A DNA stretch of 64,000 nt from an uncultured Actinomycetes bacterium (GCA_900314645.1 OMWB01000002.1:62001-126000); one strand, 5' to 3'; positions 1 to 8,795 are shown, counted from the first letter of the stretch. Numbers and translations are program-made. Notes: generated by a model not told the origin, from the letters alone.

Positions 1-325
1 CGGCCCACACCACAATGGCCACCATCGCAGCCGCAAGCGAGACGAGCGCGGCATGAGAGTCGCCACCAAAATCGACCATGTGGCTTATGGTGTCTGCCAC
101 CGCGCCAGAAAGCATGGTGGCCCCCACAAGTCCTACGAAGTTGGCGACGACGGCAAGGATGACAGCATTCTCAAACGTTATGGAGCGCGTTCCGACAGCA
201 TCTGCTATCGAGTTTGCCGCATCAGTCGACCCGTTCACAAAGATGGTTGCGGCAACCAAGAACATGGTGAGCGCGAGGAGCGGATTGGCTCCCAACATAG
301 TAAAAAACTCAGGCAAGGATGGCAT
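1..325 (-). CDS. Inorganic phosphate transporter, PiT family (N-terminal part; runs off the left edge)
   Basis: Only the first 108 codons lie in the window; the gene continues past base 1. The reading frame was found by translating the reverse strand from the ATG at 323-325, which has a GAGAGGTG ribosome site just upstream. The protein begins with hydrophobic membrane segments and carries the PiT signature, an Asn-Gly-x-x-Asp-x-Ala-Asn stretch near residues 29-36 followed by an Arg. PiT proteins import phosphate, driven by a cation gradient. The gene is divergent from a PhoB/PhoR-like pair, and a PHO-box-like repeat sits about 96 bp upstream of its start, so phosphate control is likely by inference. 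Confidence 0.85.
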   Translation of the reverse strand, partial: MPSLPEFFTMLGANPLLALTMFLVAATIFVNGSTDAANSIADAVGTRSITFENAVILAVVANFVGLVGATMLSGAVADTISHMVDFGGDSHAALVSLAAAMVAIVVWA

Positions 326-420
326 GGCTGCACCTCTCAGACGAACAGCACCTACAAACCCCGCGGTTCCACCGCCTAGACGGCAGATTAAATATCTTGC
401 TTATACCCATGGTGGAGTAG

Positions 421-449
421 TTGTAAATGCGTGTGACAGCGAGGTGAAC
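421..449 (-). promoter_or_regulatory. Candidate PHO box (three 11-bp direct repeats)
   Basis: On the minus strand the sequence reads GTTCACC, four bases, TGTCACA, four bases, TTTACAA. These are three 7-mers at an exact 11-bp period. The first is identical to the GTTCACC repeat unit of actinobacterial PHO boxes bound by PhoP, and the others are degenerate. The site lies between the phosphate transporter and the response regulator and could serve either. Confidence 0.55.
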
Positions 450-540
450 TCGATTCCACAGAACAAATCAAGGGGGCTTTTTGCCCCGAAGACGTCCTTT
501 CTTGCGCGAAGATACTTACGGTCACGAAAGGAAGGATACT

Positions 541-1230
541 ATGGCGCACATACTGCTCGTCGAGGATGATAAGTCCATTCGCATGGCGCTCGACTTCGCG
601 CTCACGCGCGCAGGTTATGAGGTAAGCTGCGCGGCGAACGGCTCCGAGGGGCTGGAGGCGGCCCGAACCGTCAAGCCCGACCTCATCCTCTTGGACGTCC
701 TGCTTCCGAAGCTTTCCGGAATCGATGTGGCGCGCAACCTGCGCTCGTCGGGCAGCAAGACGCCCATCATCATGCTGACGGCGCTCGATGGCGACGGCGA
801 CAAGATTGCCGGCCTTGACGCGGGCGCTGACGATTACGTCACCAAGCCGTTCTCCACGCCCGAGTTGCTGGCGCGTATCAGGGCCAACCTCCGCAGGCAG
901 GGCCTTGGCAATACCCCGAGCGGCACCATAGTGGCCGGACCCCTTACCATCGACATCGACGCGACGCGTGTGACCCTCGACGGCAAGCCCGTCAAGCTTC
1001 GCACCAAGGAGTATGCACTGCTCCTTGCCCTTGCCACGCATCAGGGTGCCCTCTGCACACGGCAGTGGCTTGCACAGGAGGTGTGGGGTGAGGTATTCCT
1101 TCCCACCTCACGCACCATTGACACGCATGTCAGGCGGCTGCGCAAGGCCCTCGACGGGACCTCGTGGACCTTTGTGCAGACCGAGCACGGCATGGGCTAC
1201 CGTTTTGATCCTATTCAGGAGGGAGCATGA
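541..1230 (+). CDS. Response regulator, OmpR/PhoB family
   Basis: A 229-residue two-domain regulator. The receiver domain (about 1-115) has the acidic pair Glu8/Asp9-Asp10, the phosphoacceptor Asp52 in LLLDVLLP, and a C-terminal DYVTKPF Lys. The winged-helix DNA-binding domain fills about 130-225 and ends in the usual DTHVRRLRKAL and GYRF elements. The start at 541 is chosen over an upstream in-frame one because of the GAAAGGAAGGA ribosome site. The stop overlaps the kinase start (ATGA). Its place next to a PiT gene suggests a phosphate-sensing PhoP/PhoB role, but RegX3-type or other OmpR regulators look alike. Confidence 0.9.
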   Translation: MAHILLVEDDKSIRMALDFALTRAGYEVSCAANGSEGLEAARTVKPDLILLDVLLPKLSGIDVARNLRSSGSKTPIIMLTALDGDGDKIAGLDAGADDYVTKPFSTPELLARIRANLRRQGLGNTPSGTIVAGPLTIDIDATRVTLDGKPVKLRTKEYALLLALATHQGALCTRQWLAQEVWGEVFLPTSRTIDTHVRRLRKALDGTSWTFVQTEHGMGYRFDPIQEGA

Positions 1231-2516
1231 GCCCGTCTTCCAAACGCATGGGAAACTGGCGCACAAGCTTCATCATGGGCTACGCCGTCATCGTCTTGCT
1301 GCTCACCGCGGTGTGGCTCTTCTTCCTGCTTGGACCAGTGAGCCACACGCTCGAAGCGCGGCAACGCGAGGGCCTCGTCTCGGTCGCAAACGCAACCGAG
1401 GTAGCGCTCGAGACGAGCCAGCTGCCCGTTGAGGATGTTCTGGACCGCGTTGCCTCAAGCGACAACCTCCGCTTGACACTCATCTCATCTGATGGCGAGG
1501 TCGTTGCCGACAGCTCCGACGTCGTGGACCCCGTAAGCCATGCACAGCGGCCGGAAGTCGCTGCGGCGTTGCAAGGCTCCTTGGGCTTTGACCGGCGAAT
1601 CTCAGAGTCAGACGGCATTGAGTATCTCTACGTGGCCATTCCCAGCAAGGCCAGGCCCGAAGGTGCCGTGTTGCGCGTCTCGATGCCGGTGACGCAGGCA
1701 CACGCCGCGGTCATGCGCTTCAGATGGACGAGCTTTGCCCTGCTTGCGATTACCTTTACCCTCGCGGCAGGCGGAGCGCTCCTGCTGTTCCTGCGTGCCG
1801 CCGCGCCCGTAAGCAGGCTGGAACGCGTGCGCACAGACTTCGTGGCAAACGCCAGCCACGAGCTGAAGACGCCCGTCGCGGGAATTCGCCTGCTCTCGGA
1901 GTCCATCTCGCTGGCAAGTGAAGAGGGAGACGTCGAGGTCGCAGGAGAGTTTGCCCGTCAACTCTCACACGAGTCAGAGCGGCTCCAGAGCCTCATCACC
2001 GACCTCATGGACCTCTCGCGTTTGGAGGACGAGACGCGACCCACCCTCAGCTCGGATACCTGCGATCTCTCCAGCGTGGTTGCCACTTCCTTTGAAACGC
2101 GGCGGGCCCACGCAAAGGAGGCGGGGCTCACCTTCACGTTGGACAATCAGGTTCCGATAGACTCACCCTGCCGTGTCCATCTCTCGGTAGCCAATGCCAC
2201 ACTCATGGTGGACAACCTCATTGACAATGCCATCGCGTATACGGAGCAAGGCGGCGTTGAGGTACGACTCTTTCTTGAGGGGCAAACGGCCGTCCTTGAG
2301 GTCATCGATACTGGCATTGGCATTCCGCCAGCAGATCAAGACCGCATCTTTGAGCGGTTCTATCGCGTGGACACCATGCGCTCGCGCGAGACCGGAGGCA
2401 CGGGCCTGGGGCTCTCTCTGGTAAGACATGCTGTTCAGCGGGGCGATGGAGCCATCGAGCTTGAGAGCATGTTGGGCGAGGGTTCGACGTTTAGGGTGCG
2501 CCTGCCCCTTGCCTAA
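1227..2516 (+). CDS. Sensor histidine kinase, PhoR-like
   Basis: A 429-residue membrane kinase. It has a transmembrane helix near residues 15-37, an extracytoplasmic sensor of about 125 residues, and a second helix near 165-187. These are followed by the H box FVANASHELKTPVAG (His about 211), an N box (NLIDNAIAYT), a G1 box (DTGIGIPP), an F box (FERFYRVD) and a G2 box (GTGLGLSLV). All catalytic boxes are intact. It is translationally coupled to the response regulator by a 4-bp overlap, so the two form a two-component pair. No PAS domain is obvious. The ligand is not visible in the sequence; the neighbouring phosphate transporter and PHO box favour phosphate limitation. Confidence 0.9.
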   Translation: MSPSSKRMGNWRTSFIMGYAVIVLLLTAVWLFFLLGPVSHTLEARQREGLVSVANATEVALETSQLPVEDVLDRVASSDNLRLTLISSDGEVVADSSDVVDPVSHAQRPEVAAALQGSLGFDRRISESDGIEYLYVAIPSKARPEGAVLRVSMPVTQAHAAVMRFRWTSFALLAITFTLAAGGALLLFLRAAAPVSRLERVRTDFVANASHELKTPVAGIRLLSESISLASEEGDVEVAGEFARQLSHESERLQSLITDLMDLSRLEDETRPTLSSDTCDLSSVVATSFETRRAHAKEAGLTFTLDNQVPIDSPCRVHLSVANATLMVDNLIDNAIAYTEQGGVEVRLFLEGQTAVLEVIDTGIGIPPADQDRIFERFYRVDTMRSRETGGTGLGLSLVRHAVQRGDGAIELESMLGEGSTFRVRLPLA

Positions 2517-2642
2517 CCGTCGAGGTATCCATATGGCGTCTTCACCACAGTTAAAGTAAAATAAAACGTCTAGTAACAATCTAGCGACAAGAAACTCAGC
2601 TTACGTATTCGGTTCGCCAACGTACACACCGGGAAAAACGTT

Positions 2643-4028
2643 ATGAAGACCCAAGAGACTCATTCTGAAACGCAATGGTTTGCCACCCCGCACGTTCGCA
2701 CCATATCGGCCACGATGATTGCCCTCGCGTGCGTGCTCTCCCTGCTCCTCTTTAGGACAACGGTCCAAACAAGCGAGGCGTATCGGGAGATGATAGAGGC
2801 AACGGACAACTACCTCGTCTGTATCCAGGCTGCCGCGGACCTTAAGGACGCCTCCAACTACCTCACCACGCAGTCTCGTATGTTCGCGGTTACGCAGAAT
2901 GCCGCCTATGCGGAGAACTACTTTTCAGAGGAGCTCAACACAAGGCGGCGCGAGGCTGCAGTTGAGGTTATCACTGAGCATCTGGGCGATGTGGCCGAGA
3001 AGACCCATCTTGACCAAGCGCTCTCCTACTCCAACACGTTGGCCGAGCGCGAGCACTACGCCATTCGCCTTGTGATGGATGCCATGGGCATAGAGCCCGA
3101 AGGGTTCATGACTCCCATCATCAACCTTGAGCTCACCCCTGAAGACGCAGCCCTTTCCCGGGAGGAGAAGCTTGCGCTGGGCGAGTCGATGCTCTTTGAC
3201 GACACCTACCAGGAGTACAAGACCCTAATTGAGAACAACGTGTCGCTGTGCACGGCTGGGCTCATTGTCGATACGCGATTGGCAAAGCAGACCACCACCC
3301 TTGAGCTTGAGAACACGATTCTGGTCGAGAAAACCCTGACCATAGCGTTTCTGCTTGTGGTCATCGCCACTGCAGGCGTGGTCCTTGTCTTGGTGCTGAA
3401 GCCGCTCGAGCGCTACACCAAGCAGATCATGGAAGGCAGGACGCTCAACCCCGAAGGTGCTTACGACGTCCGGTATCTCGCCGAGGCGTATAACGCCGTC
3501 TACGAGGAGAACCAACGCCGCAGCGAGCGTCTGCGCCATGCCGCAGAGCATGACCCCCTGACAGGCCTGCTCAACCGTGGCGCCTATGATGTGCTGTCCA
3601 GTGACTACACTGACCACACGGCGCTGCTTCTGATTGACGTGGACCACTTCAAGGAAGTCAACGATACCTATGGCCACGACATCGGCGACGCCGTCCTGAA
3701 GAAGGTCGCAAGCCTTCTGACCAGCGCCTTCCGCGCTTCGGACTATCCGTGCCGCATTGGAGGCGACGAGTTTGCCGTCATCATGACTGGCATCACGCCC
3801 GACCTCTCACACGTCATTGAGGACAAGATTGCCCAGCTCACCAAGGGCTTGAGCGAGTCCGACGGCAAGGTCCCGCCCGTGACGCTCTCCATTGGCATCG
3901 CGTTCAGCGAGGAGCTAAGGGACCGTGGGGACGACCTCACCGTCTTCAAGGCGGCAGACCAGGCGCTCTACACCATCAAGGAAGCCGGCCGCAACGGGCA
4001 TCAGTTCTTTGGAAGGCTGCAGGACTAA
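2643..4028 (+). CDS. Membrane-anchored diguanylate cyclase (GGDEF)
   Basis: A 461-residue protein with a transmembrane helix near 20-40, an extracytoplasmic alpha-helical region (about 41-228) and a second helix near 229-252. The C-terminal GGDEF domain starts at DPLTGLLNRGAYD (about 301). The active-site GGDEF is intact near residues 373-377, and an RASD inhibitory (I-site) motif lies exactly five residues before it. It is therefore predicted to make cyclic di-GMP and to be product-inhibited. No EAL or HD-GYP domain is attached. The 126-bp gap after the kinase gene and a weak ribosome site suggest its own transcript. No other c-di-GMP gene is seen in the window. Confidence 0.92.
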   Translation: MKTQETHSETQWFATPHVRTISATMIALACVLSLLLFRTTVQTSEAYREMIEATDNYLVCIQAAADLKDASNYLTTQSRMFAVTQNAAYAENYFSEELNTRRREAAVEVITEHLGDVAEKTHLDQALSYSNTLAEREHYAIRLVMDAMGIEPEGFMTPIINLELTPEDAALSREEKLALGESMLFDDTYQEYKTLIENNVSLCTAGLIVDTRLAKQTTTLELENTILVEKTLTIAFLLVVIATAGVVLVLVLKPLERYTKQIMEGRTLNPEGAYDVRYLAEAYNAVYEENQRRSERLRHAAEHDPLTGLLNRGAYDVLSSDYTDHTALLLIDVDHFKEVNDTYGHDIGDAVLKKVASLLTSAFRASDYPCRIGGDEFAVIMTGITPDLSHVIEDKIAQLTKGLSESDGKVPPVTLSIGIAFSEELRDRGDDLTVFKAADQALYTIKEAGRNGHQFFGRLQD

Positions 4029-4100
4029 ACGGAGAGTCTCTGCCGACTGTTTCCGTACGATGAATAAATCAACCTAGGCTAACTTTCTTGGCGTTTTGGG

Positions 4101-4128
4101 TTGCTTTCCCATCTTCTATGAGTAAACT
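4101..4128 (+). promoter_or_regulatory. Candidate promoter of the 6C RNA
   Basis: TTGCTT (4101-4106), a 16-bp spacer and TAAACT (4123-4128) resemble a primary-sigma promoter. It would start transcription near 4134-4136, right at the beginning of the structured region. Confidence 0.4.
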
Positions 4129-4133
4129 AAGGT

Positions 4134-4226
4134 TAACTTCCAACGAGGGCCCCTCTCCCCCTCAGAGAAGTGGGCGAAGTCCCATGCAAGAGGATGCGCA
4201 TCCCCCCAGCGCGCATCCTCTTTTGC
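4134..4226 (+). ncRNA. 6C RNA (actinobacterial small RNA with two C-loop hairpins)
   Basis: This is the main content of the 335-bp gap between the diguanylate cyclase and the esterase gene. It has two hairpins whose loops are cytosine runs. The first is CTCT/AGAG (4153-4156 with 4164-4167) around CCCCCTC. The second is a 12-bp stem (4188-4199 with 4211-4222) around a loop holding six C residues (4202-4207). The second stem runs into TTTT and so also acts as the intrinsic terminator. The length near 93 nt, the paired C-loops and the GGGCGAAGTCCC joint match what is known of 6C RNA, a conserved actinobacterial small RNA. Assignment is from memory of the family, not a covariance search. Confidence 0.75.
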
Positions 4227-4363
4227 TGTCTCGAGGCGATGTGGACGCCTAGCCCCTGCGCAAACGCACCCTTGAGCCAACCATCTGCGACTCCTTTGCC
4301 CGCACTACCTCTGCCCAAACTATCATGGTGGCGGTTGGGTTTTGAACATGAGGAGGGTCTGCC

Positions 4364-5245
4364 ATGTCCGTTATGTCCGATATGATCCGCGCGCAGTTCA
4401 AAGAGGGTGACGACATCCGTGATGCCGGCCTTACCACACCTGATGGCATCAAGCGCTTTGATGACATCGCCTATGGCCCTGACGCCGATTGGCAGCTGCT
4501 GGACGTGTACCGTCCCAAGGATGCCGAGGGAAAGCTGCCCGTTATCGTGAGCATCCATGGCGGTGGCTGGGTATATGGCGACAAGGAGCGCTATCAGTGG
4601 TACTGCATGGACCTCGCGCTCCGCGGCTTTGCGGTGGTCAACTTTACGTATCGCCTCGCGCCAGAGTTCCAGTTCCCGGCGAGCATGGAGGACACCTGCG
4701 CGGTGTTCGCCTGGACGCTTGACCACGCCGATGAGTACGGTTTTGACACTGAGCATGTCTTCGCCGTGGGTGATTCCGCGGGCGGCCATATGCTGGGCCT
4801 TTTCAGCAACATGTGCACCAATCCCACCTACGCCGCGAAGTTTGACTTTGCCGCGCCTGCAGGCTTTGTTCCCACGGCTGTGGCCCTGAACTGCGGCGCA
4901 TACCACATCGAAGTGACGGACGATCCCACTGACCTCACCTCTGCCCTCATGGCTGACTACCTCCCCGAGGGAGGAAGCGAGCGCGAGCTTGACCTGGTGA
5001 ACGTTGCCCCGCATGTGACGGACGCCTTCCCGCCCGCATACATCATGACGTGCGACGGAGACTTCCTGCACGATGCGGCAGAGCCCCTCGCGAAGCTCCT
5101 GCGCAAGCTCGGCGTCATGCACGAGCTGCACATCTATGGCGGAATCGGCGAGCAGCTTGGCCACGTCTTCCACTGCAACATGAAGAGCGAAGAGGCCCGC
5201 CGCTGCAACGATGACGAGTGCCGCTTCTTCAAACGCTTCCTGTAA
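4364..5245 (+). CDS. Alpha/beta hydrolase, HSL-type esterase
   Basis: A 293-residue cytoplasmic esterase. It has the oxyanion-hole motif HGGGW near residue 64 and the nucleophile elbow GDSAGG near 136. The C-terminal acid and His candidates lie in CDGDFLHD and GHVFH. This is the hormone-sensitive-lipase/acetyl-esterase layout, acting on short acyl or acetyl esters. It lacks a signal peptide. The start follows a GAGGAGG ribosome site. The gene stands alone, with the 6C RNA upstream and a long perfect palindrome just after the stop. The substrate cannot be read from the sequence; xylan or sugar acetyl groups are possible. Confidence 0.85.
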   Translation: MSVMSDMIRAQFKEGDDIRDAGLTTPDGIKRFDDIAYGPDADWQLLDVYRPKDAEGKLPVIVSIHGGGWVYGDKERYQWYCMDLALRGFAVVNFTYRLAPEFQFPASMEDTCAVFAWTLDHADEYGFDTEHVFAVGDSAGGHMLGLFSNMCTNPTYAAKFDFAAPAGFVPTAVALNCGAYHIEVTDDPTDLTSALMADYLPEGGSERELDLVNVAPHVTDAFPPAYIMTCDGDFLHDAAEPLAKLLRKLGVMHELHIYGGIGEQLGHVFHCNMKSEEARRCNDDECRFFKRFL

Positions 5246-5257
5246 CAAACCTTCGAC

Positions 5258-5330
5258 AGCGGTGCGTCCTGGGGGTAGCCCCCGAGACGCACAAAGTGCG
5301 TCTCGGGGGCTACCCCCAGGACGCACCGCT
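5258..5330. repeat. Perfect palindrome, 35-bp arms, GGGGGTAGCCCCC family
   Basis: Left arm 5258-5292 and right arm 5296-5330 are exact reverse complements around an AAA loop. The core GGGGGTAGCCCCC and the GGTGCGTCC ends recur at 8764, 28697, 36025 and 60993. It sits 12 bp after an esterase stop and may act as a terminator, but no U-tract follows. Confidence 0.9.
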
Positions 5331-5419
5331 GCTCATCGCCGCACTACTGCCCTGCTCTCTGATAAACTTATCTATCTCGCGTTTGAATCGCGCGCCGCAT
5401 GTTTGATGAGGAGAGACGC

Positions 5420-7531
5420 ATGGCGATAGATGCCGTAGACCCCACGTTTGTAGAGGAGCAGCAGCACCTCTCGGAGACCTATGCCACGCTGCTCGCCATG
5501 CGTGACAGCCTCAGCGAAGAGCTTGAGACCAAGCACAAGGGCATCGCACAGGACCTCATTGACATGAGCGAGGAGATCTCGCTCGACTTTGTCGGCGCAG
5601 ACGAGACGATGGAGACCCTTGCGGCCATTGAGACGCTCAACAGCGTCATTGACACGTACAACCAGTATCACGACTACACCGTCGACAAGGTGCGGCGCAT
5701 CCTGCTTTTGCTGATGCAGCCGTACTTTGCCAAGGTTCGCCTGCAGATGCGTCCGGGGCGCCCCGCTCGTGACGTGTACATCGGCGCGGCAGGCGTTACG
5801 GATGACCACAAGCGTCCGCTCATCGTTGACTGGCGTAGCCCCGTGGCCGAGACCTACTACAACCAAGAGATGGGTCAGACTTCCTATCAGGTTGACGGCA
5901 AGGTTCGCACGGTCAACCTCGAGCTGCGCAGGCAGTTTGACATCACGCGCGACGTCCTCAACATGTACTTCGACACCACCGTCGCCATTCAGGACTCGCT
6001 CTTGCTCGGCGCGCTCAAACGCCATCACACCGAGAAGCTGCAGGCCATCACGGCCACCATTCAGCGCGAGCAGAACGCCGTGGTACGCCACGACGACGTT
6101 CCCGCCCTGCTCGTCAACGGCATCGCAGGCAGCGGCAAGACCTCCGTCATGCTGCAGCGCATCGCATTCCTCCTCTATCGGCAGCGCGAGACGCTCAACG
6201 CCAGCCAGGTCTACCTGTTCACGCCCAACTCGGTCTTTGAGAGCTACATCGACACGGTGCTTCCCACTCTGGGCGAATCAAACCCGCAGACCTTCACGTG
6301 GTCGAGCTTCATGGAGGCGCAGGGGCTTTCGGAGCGCTCTGACGGCGCCACGACAAGCCCGGAAGAGCTTCGACGGCTCGAGGAGCTCGTGGGCGACCTG
6401 GTGCTTGAGGAGGATGACCTGCGCGGCATTGCCGTTGAGGGCGTGTCGCTTCTCAAGCCTGCACAAGTCAAGGCATCGGTGAACAAGTTCTCCAAGTTCC
6501 CCGTGGGACCACGCCTGGCCGCACTTGTCAAGGACGACCTACACGAGAAGCTTGATCGTCGCTTTGCCCAGCTTGCCAAGGATGATGAGCTTCAGGAGGA
6601 GCTTCTTGGCCTTGACATGGACGAGCAGATTGAAATCTTTGGCCGCACCATTGACGGCCCCGATGAGCAGGAGCTGCTTGCCTACACGGAGCAATACGTC
6701 CAGCACCTCTATGGCTCCGCTCATGACCAGATCGAGCTGGGCACCTGGCTGCGCATCGACCGCATTGGCATGCGCATGCTGGGAGTAAAGGCGCTTTCAG
6801 CGGCCGAGTGGCTTTACCTCAAGCTGCTCATTTGCGGGCCCTCGGAGCGAAACGCCCGCTACGTCATGGTTGATGAGGTCCAAGACTACACCGTGACGCA
6901 GCTTATGGTGCTGGCTCGCTACTTCCCGCGCGCACACTTCCTGCTACTTGGCGACGAGCATCAGGCCATCCGAGAGGGGACGGCGACGTTCGCGCAGATC
7001 AAGGAGCTGTTCACCAAGACGCACGGAGGCATCGAGGAGTATCTGCTGCGCACGAGCTACCGCTCCTCTCCAGAAATCACAGAGCTCTTTGCCAGCCTCT
7101 TGGACGAGAGCGACCGCATCAACCTGAGCTCGGTCCGCCGACCAGGCATAAAGCCCGAGGTCACTACCTGCATTGAGCGGGACGAGTACCTCGACGCCCT
7201 GCGCCGTACGGTGGCGGCTGCCCACGAAGGCGAGGGGCTGACGGCGATCATCGCTGCCGAGAAGGCACGTAGAAGCTGGCTGCATCGGCAATTGGGAGAG
7301 ACGGTCAAGTCGATCCACAAGGGCGACGCGCTGCCCGCCACGGGCGTAGTGGTGATGGACCTTGAGCTCGCGAAGGGCCTGGAGTTTGACCACGTCATCA
7401 TCCCCGATGCGCAGGAGCAGGTCTATCCCGACACCCCGCTCGCGCGCCGAAGGCTCTACACCGCCATCAGCCGCGCTATGCACAAAGTGACGATCCTCAG
7501 CCAAGGAGAGCTCACCCCGCTCCTCTCATAA
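5420..7531 (+). CDS. helD: HelD-type UvrD-like ATPase (RNA polymerase recycling factor)
   Basis: A 703-residue superfamily 1 helicase-like protein. The N-terminal region is helical (about 1-90), as in HelD arms that reach into RNA polymerase. Walker A is NGIAGSGKTS near 234-242, Walker B is VDEVQDY near 483, and the UvrD-like C-terminal part has LELAKGLEFDHVIIPDA and a final TAISRAMHKVT. HelD removes RNA polymerase from stalled or hybrid complexes using ATP. The start at 5420 is preferred over 5399 because GATGAGGAGAG lies 5-10 bp before it. It appears to be a single-gene unit. Length matches the actinobacterial class well. Confidence 0.88.
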   Translation: MAIDAVDPTFVEEQQHLSETYATLLAMRDSLSEELETKHKGIAQDLIDMSEEISLDFVGADETMETLAAIETLNSVIDTYNQYHDYTVDKVRRILLLLMQPYFAKVRLQMRPGRPARDVYIGAAGVTDDHKRPLIVDWRSPVAETYYNQEMGQTSYQVDGKVRTVNLELRRQFDITRDVLNMYFDTTVAIQDSLLLGALKRHHTEKLQAITATIQREQNAVVRHDDVPALLVNGIAGSGKTSVMLQRIAFLLYRQRETLNASQVYLFTPNSVFESYIDTVLPTLGESNPQTFTWSSFMEAQGLSERSDGATTSPEELRRLEELVGDLVLEEDDLRGIAVEGVSLLKPAQVKASVNKFSKFPVGPRLAALVKDDLHEKLDRRFAQLAKDDELQEELLGLDMDEQIEIFGRTIDGPDEQELLAYTEQYVQHLYGSAHDQIELGTWLRIDRIGMRMLGVKALSAAEWLYLKLLICGPSERNARYVMVDEVQDYTVTQLMVLARYFPRAHFLLLGDEHQAIREGTATFAQIKELFTKTHGGIEEYLLRTSYRSSPEITELFASLLDESDRINLSSVRRPGIKPEVTTCIERDEYLDALRRTVAAAHEGEGLTAIIAAEKARRSWLHRQLGETVKSIHKGDALPATGVVVMDLELAKGLEFDHVIIPDAQEQVYPDTPLARRRLYTAISRAMHKVTILSQGELTPLLS

Positions 7532-7645
7532 CCCCGTGGGACACCCAGCCCGGAGGTTTCTGTCCCACTTGGTGGGACATTGGGGACAGTGCAAGCCTTC
7601 GCCCCAGCAAGCCAACTGGGCAAACGTCCCCGTGGGACACCCAGC
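7532..7645. repeat. Direct-repeat element with internal hairpin
   Basis: An 18-bp direct repeat (starts CCCCGTGGGACACCC) occurs at 7532-7549, immediately after the HelD stop, and again at 7628-7645. Between them is a perfect hairpin, TGTCCCAC/GTGGGACA (7561-7568 with 7572-7579). The element abuts the truncated 5' end of the next gene and may have replaced its first codons. Confidence 0.7.
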
Positions 7646-7662
7646 TGTTCCGCGAGCGTAGG

Positions 7663-8763
7663 ATGGATGAGGCGGGCGCGGTGCTCTTCCAGAACAACCC
7701 CATGAGCGCCGTCTGCTCGCTCATCTGCAATCACGGAGCCCAGTGCGAGGGTCACTGCGTGCGCGGTCGCAAAGGCACGCCCATTCACTTCTCGGCCATC
7801 GAGAACTACGTCTCGAGCACGTATCTCGATCGCATCCGCTTCCAGAAGCCCGAGCCCAATGGTAAGCGCGCAGCCGTCATCGGCGGCGGCCCTGCTGGCA
7901 TCGTTGCGGCCATGAGGCTCGCACAGATGGGCGTGGCCGTCACGATCTTTGACCAAAACCCACGCCTTGGCGGCGTCATGCGTTACGGCATTCCCGAGTA
8001 CCGCCTTCCCAAGCGCGTGCTCGATCGCTTCCAGGAGATCCTCGAGTCTCTTGGCGTCAAGATTCGGCACAACACCGCCATTGGAGCGTCGCTCACCATC
8101 TCTGACCTGTTCCGTGACGGCTATGACGTGGTCTTTATTGGCACGGGTACCTGGCGCGCCCAGACGCTGGGCGTCTCGGGAGAAGCGGGTGGCAACGTGC
8201 TCTTCGGCCTGGACTACCTCATGAGCCCCGAGACGGCCGAGATTGGCGAGCGCGTAGCGGTCATCGGGGCTGGCAACACTGCCATGGACGTGGCACGCAC
8301 CGCCATCCGCCAGGGTGCCAGCGAAGTCACGCTCTACGCCCGCAGCAAGCACATCTCCGCAAGCTCTGACGAGCTGGAGTACGCGCAGCTCGACGGCGCC
8401 GAGCTGGTGCAGGGCAAGGCCATCTGCGAGATCAACGAGACAGGCCCTGTGTTCAAGACGGCCATCTTCGACGAGAACGACCGCGTCGTTGGCTATGAGG
8501 ACGAGCTCGACCAGGTGACCTGCGACACCGTGATCGTCGCCGTCTCACAGAAGCCCAAGAACAAGCTCATCCTCACGACTGAAGGTCTGGAGGGCGATGA
8601 CCGTGGCCTGCTGATTGTTGACGAGCAGGGTATGTGCACGGTGCCGGGCGTCTTTGCCGCTGGCGACGTCGTCACAGGCCCCAACACCGTCGTCCATGCG
8701 GTTGCCGCGACGAAGGTTGCCGTTGACGGCATGCTCTCCTACATGGGACTTGGCAACGCGTAG
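7663..8763 (+). CDS. GltD-like NAD(P)/FAD-dependent oxidoreductase, N-terminally truncated
   Basis: A 366-residue flavoprotein related to the small subunit of glutamate synthase. It has an FAD-binding GGGPAG near 72, RYGIPEYRLP, an NADPH-binding GAGNTAMD near 206, and a C-terminal FAAGDV. Family members usually start 60-80 residues earlier with a Cys-rich Fe-S domain. Here only its end (CSLICNHGAQCEGHC) is left. The frame reads back into the repeat element at 7532-7645 without recognisable homology, and there is no good ribosome site before the ATG. It is probably a decayed or remodelled gene; it may still fold as the flavin domain alone. Confidence 0.72.
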   Translation: MDEAGAVLFQNNPMSAVCSLICNHGAQCEGHCVRGRKGTPIHFSAIENYVSSTYLDRIRFQKPEPNGKRAAVIGGGPAGIVAAMRLAQMGVAVTIFDQNPRLGGVMRYGIPEYRLPKRVLDRFQEILESLGVKIRHNTAIGASLTISDLFRDGYDVVFIGTGTWRAQTLGVSGEAGGNVLFGLDYLMSPETAEIGERVAVIGAGNTAMDVARTAIRQGASEVTLYARSKHISASSDELEYAQLDGAELVQGKAICEINETGPVFKTAIFDENDRVVGYEDELDQVTCDTVIVAVSQKPKNKLILTTEGLEGDDRGLLIVDEQGMCTVPGVFAAGDVVTGPNTVVHAVAATKVAVDGMLSYMGLGNA

Positions 8764-8795
8764 CGCGTCCAGGGGGTAGCCCCCGGCTCGCACCC
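8764..8795. repeat. Degenerate GGGGGTAGCCCCC element
   Basis: A short imperfect copy of the palindrome family sits between two convergent genes. It keeps CGCGTCC and the GGGGGTAGCCCCC core, but the right arm is decayed. Confidence 0.6.

Noticed and set aside
473..487. GGGGC-TTTTT-GCCCC hairpin as a terminator
   Set aside because: The stem is only 5 bp, with Ts in the loop instead of after it on either strand.
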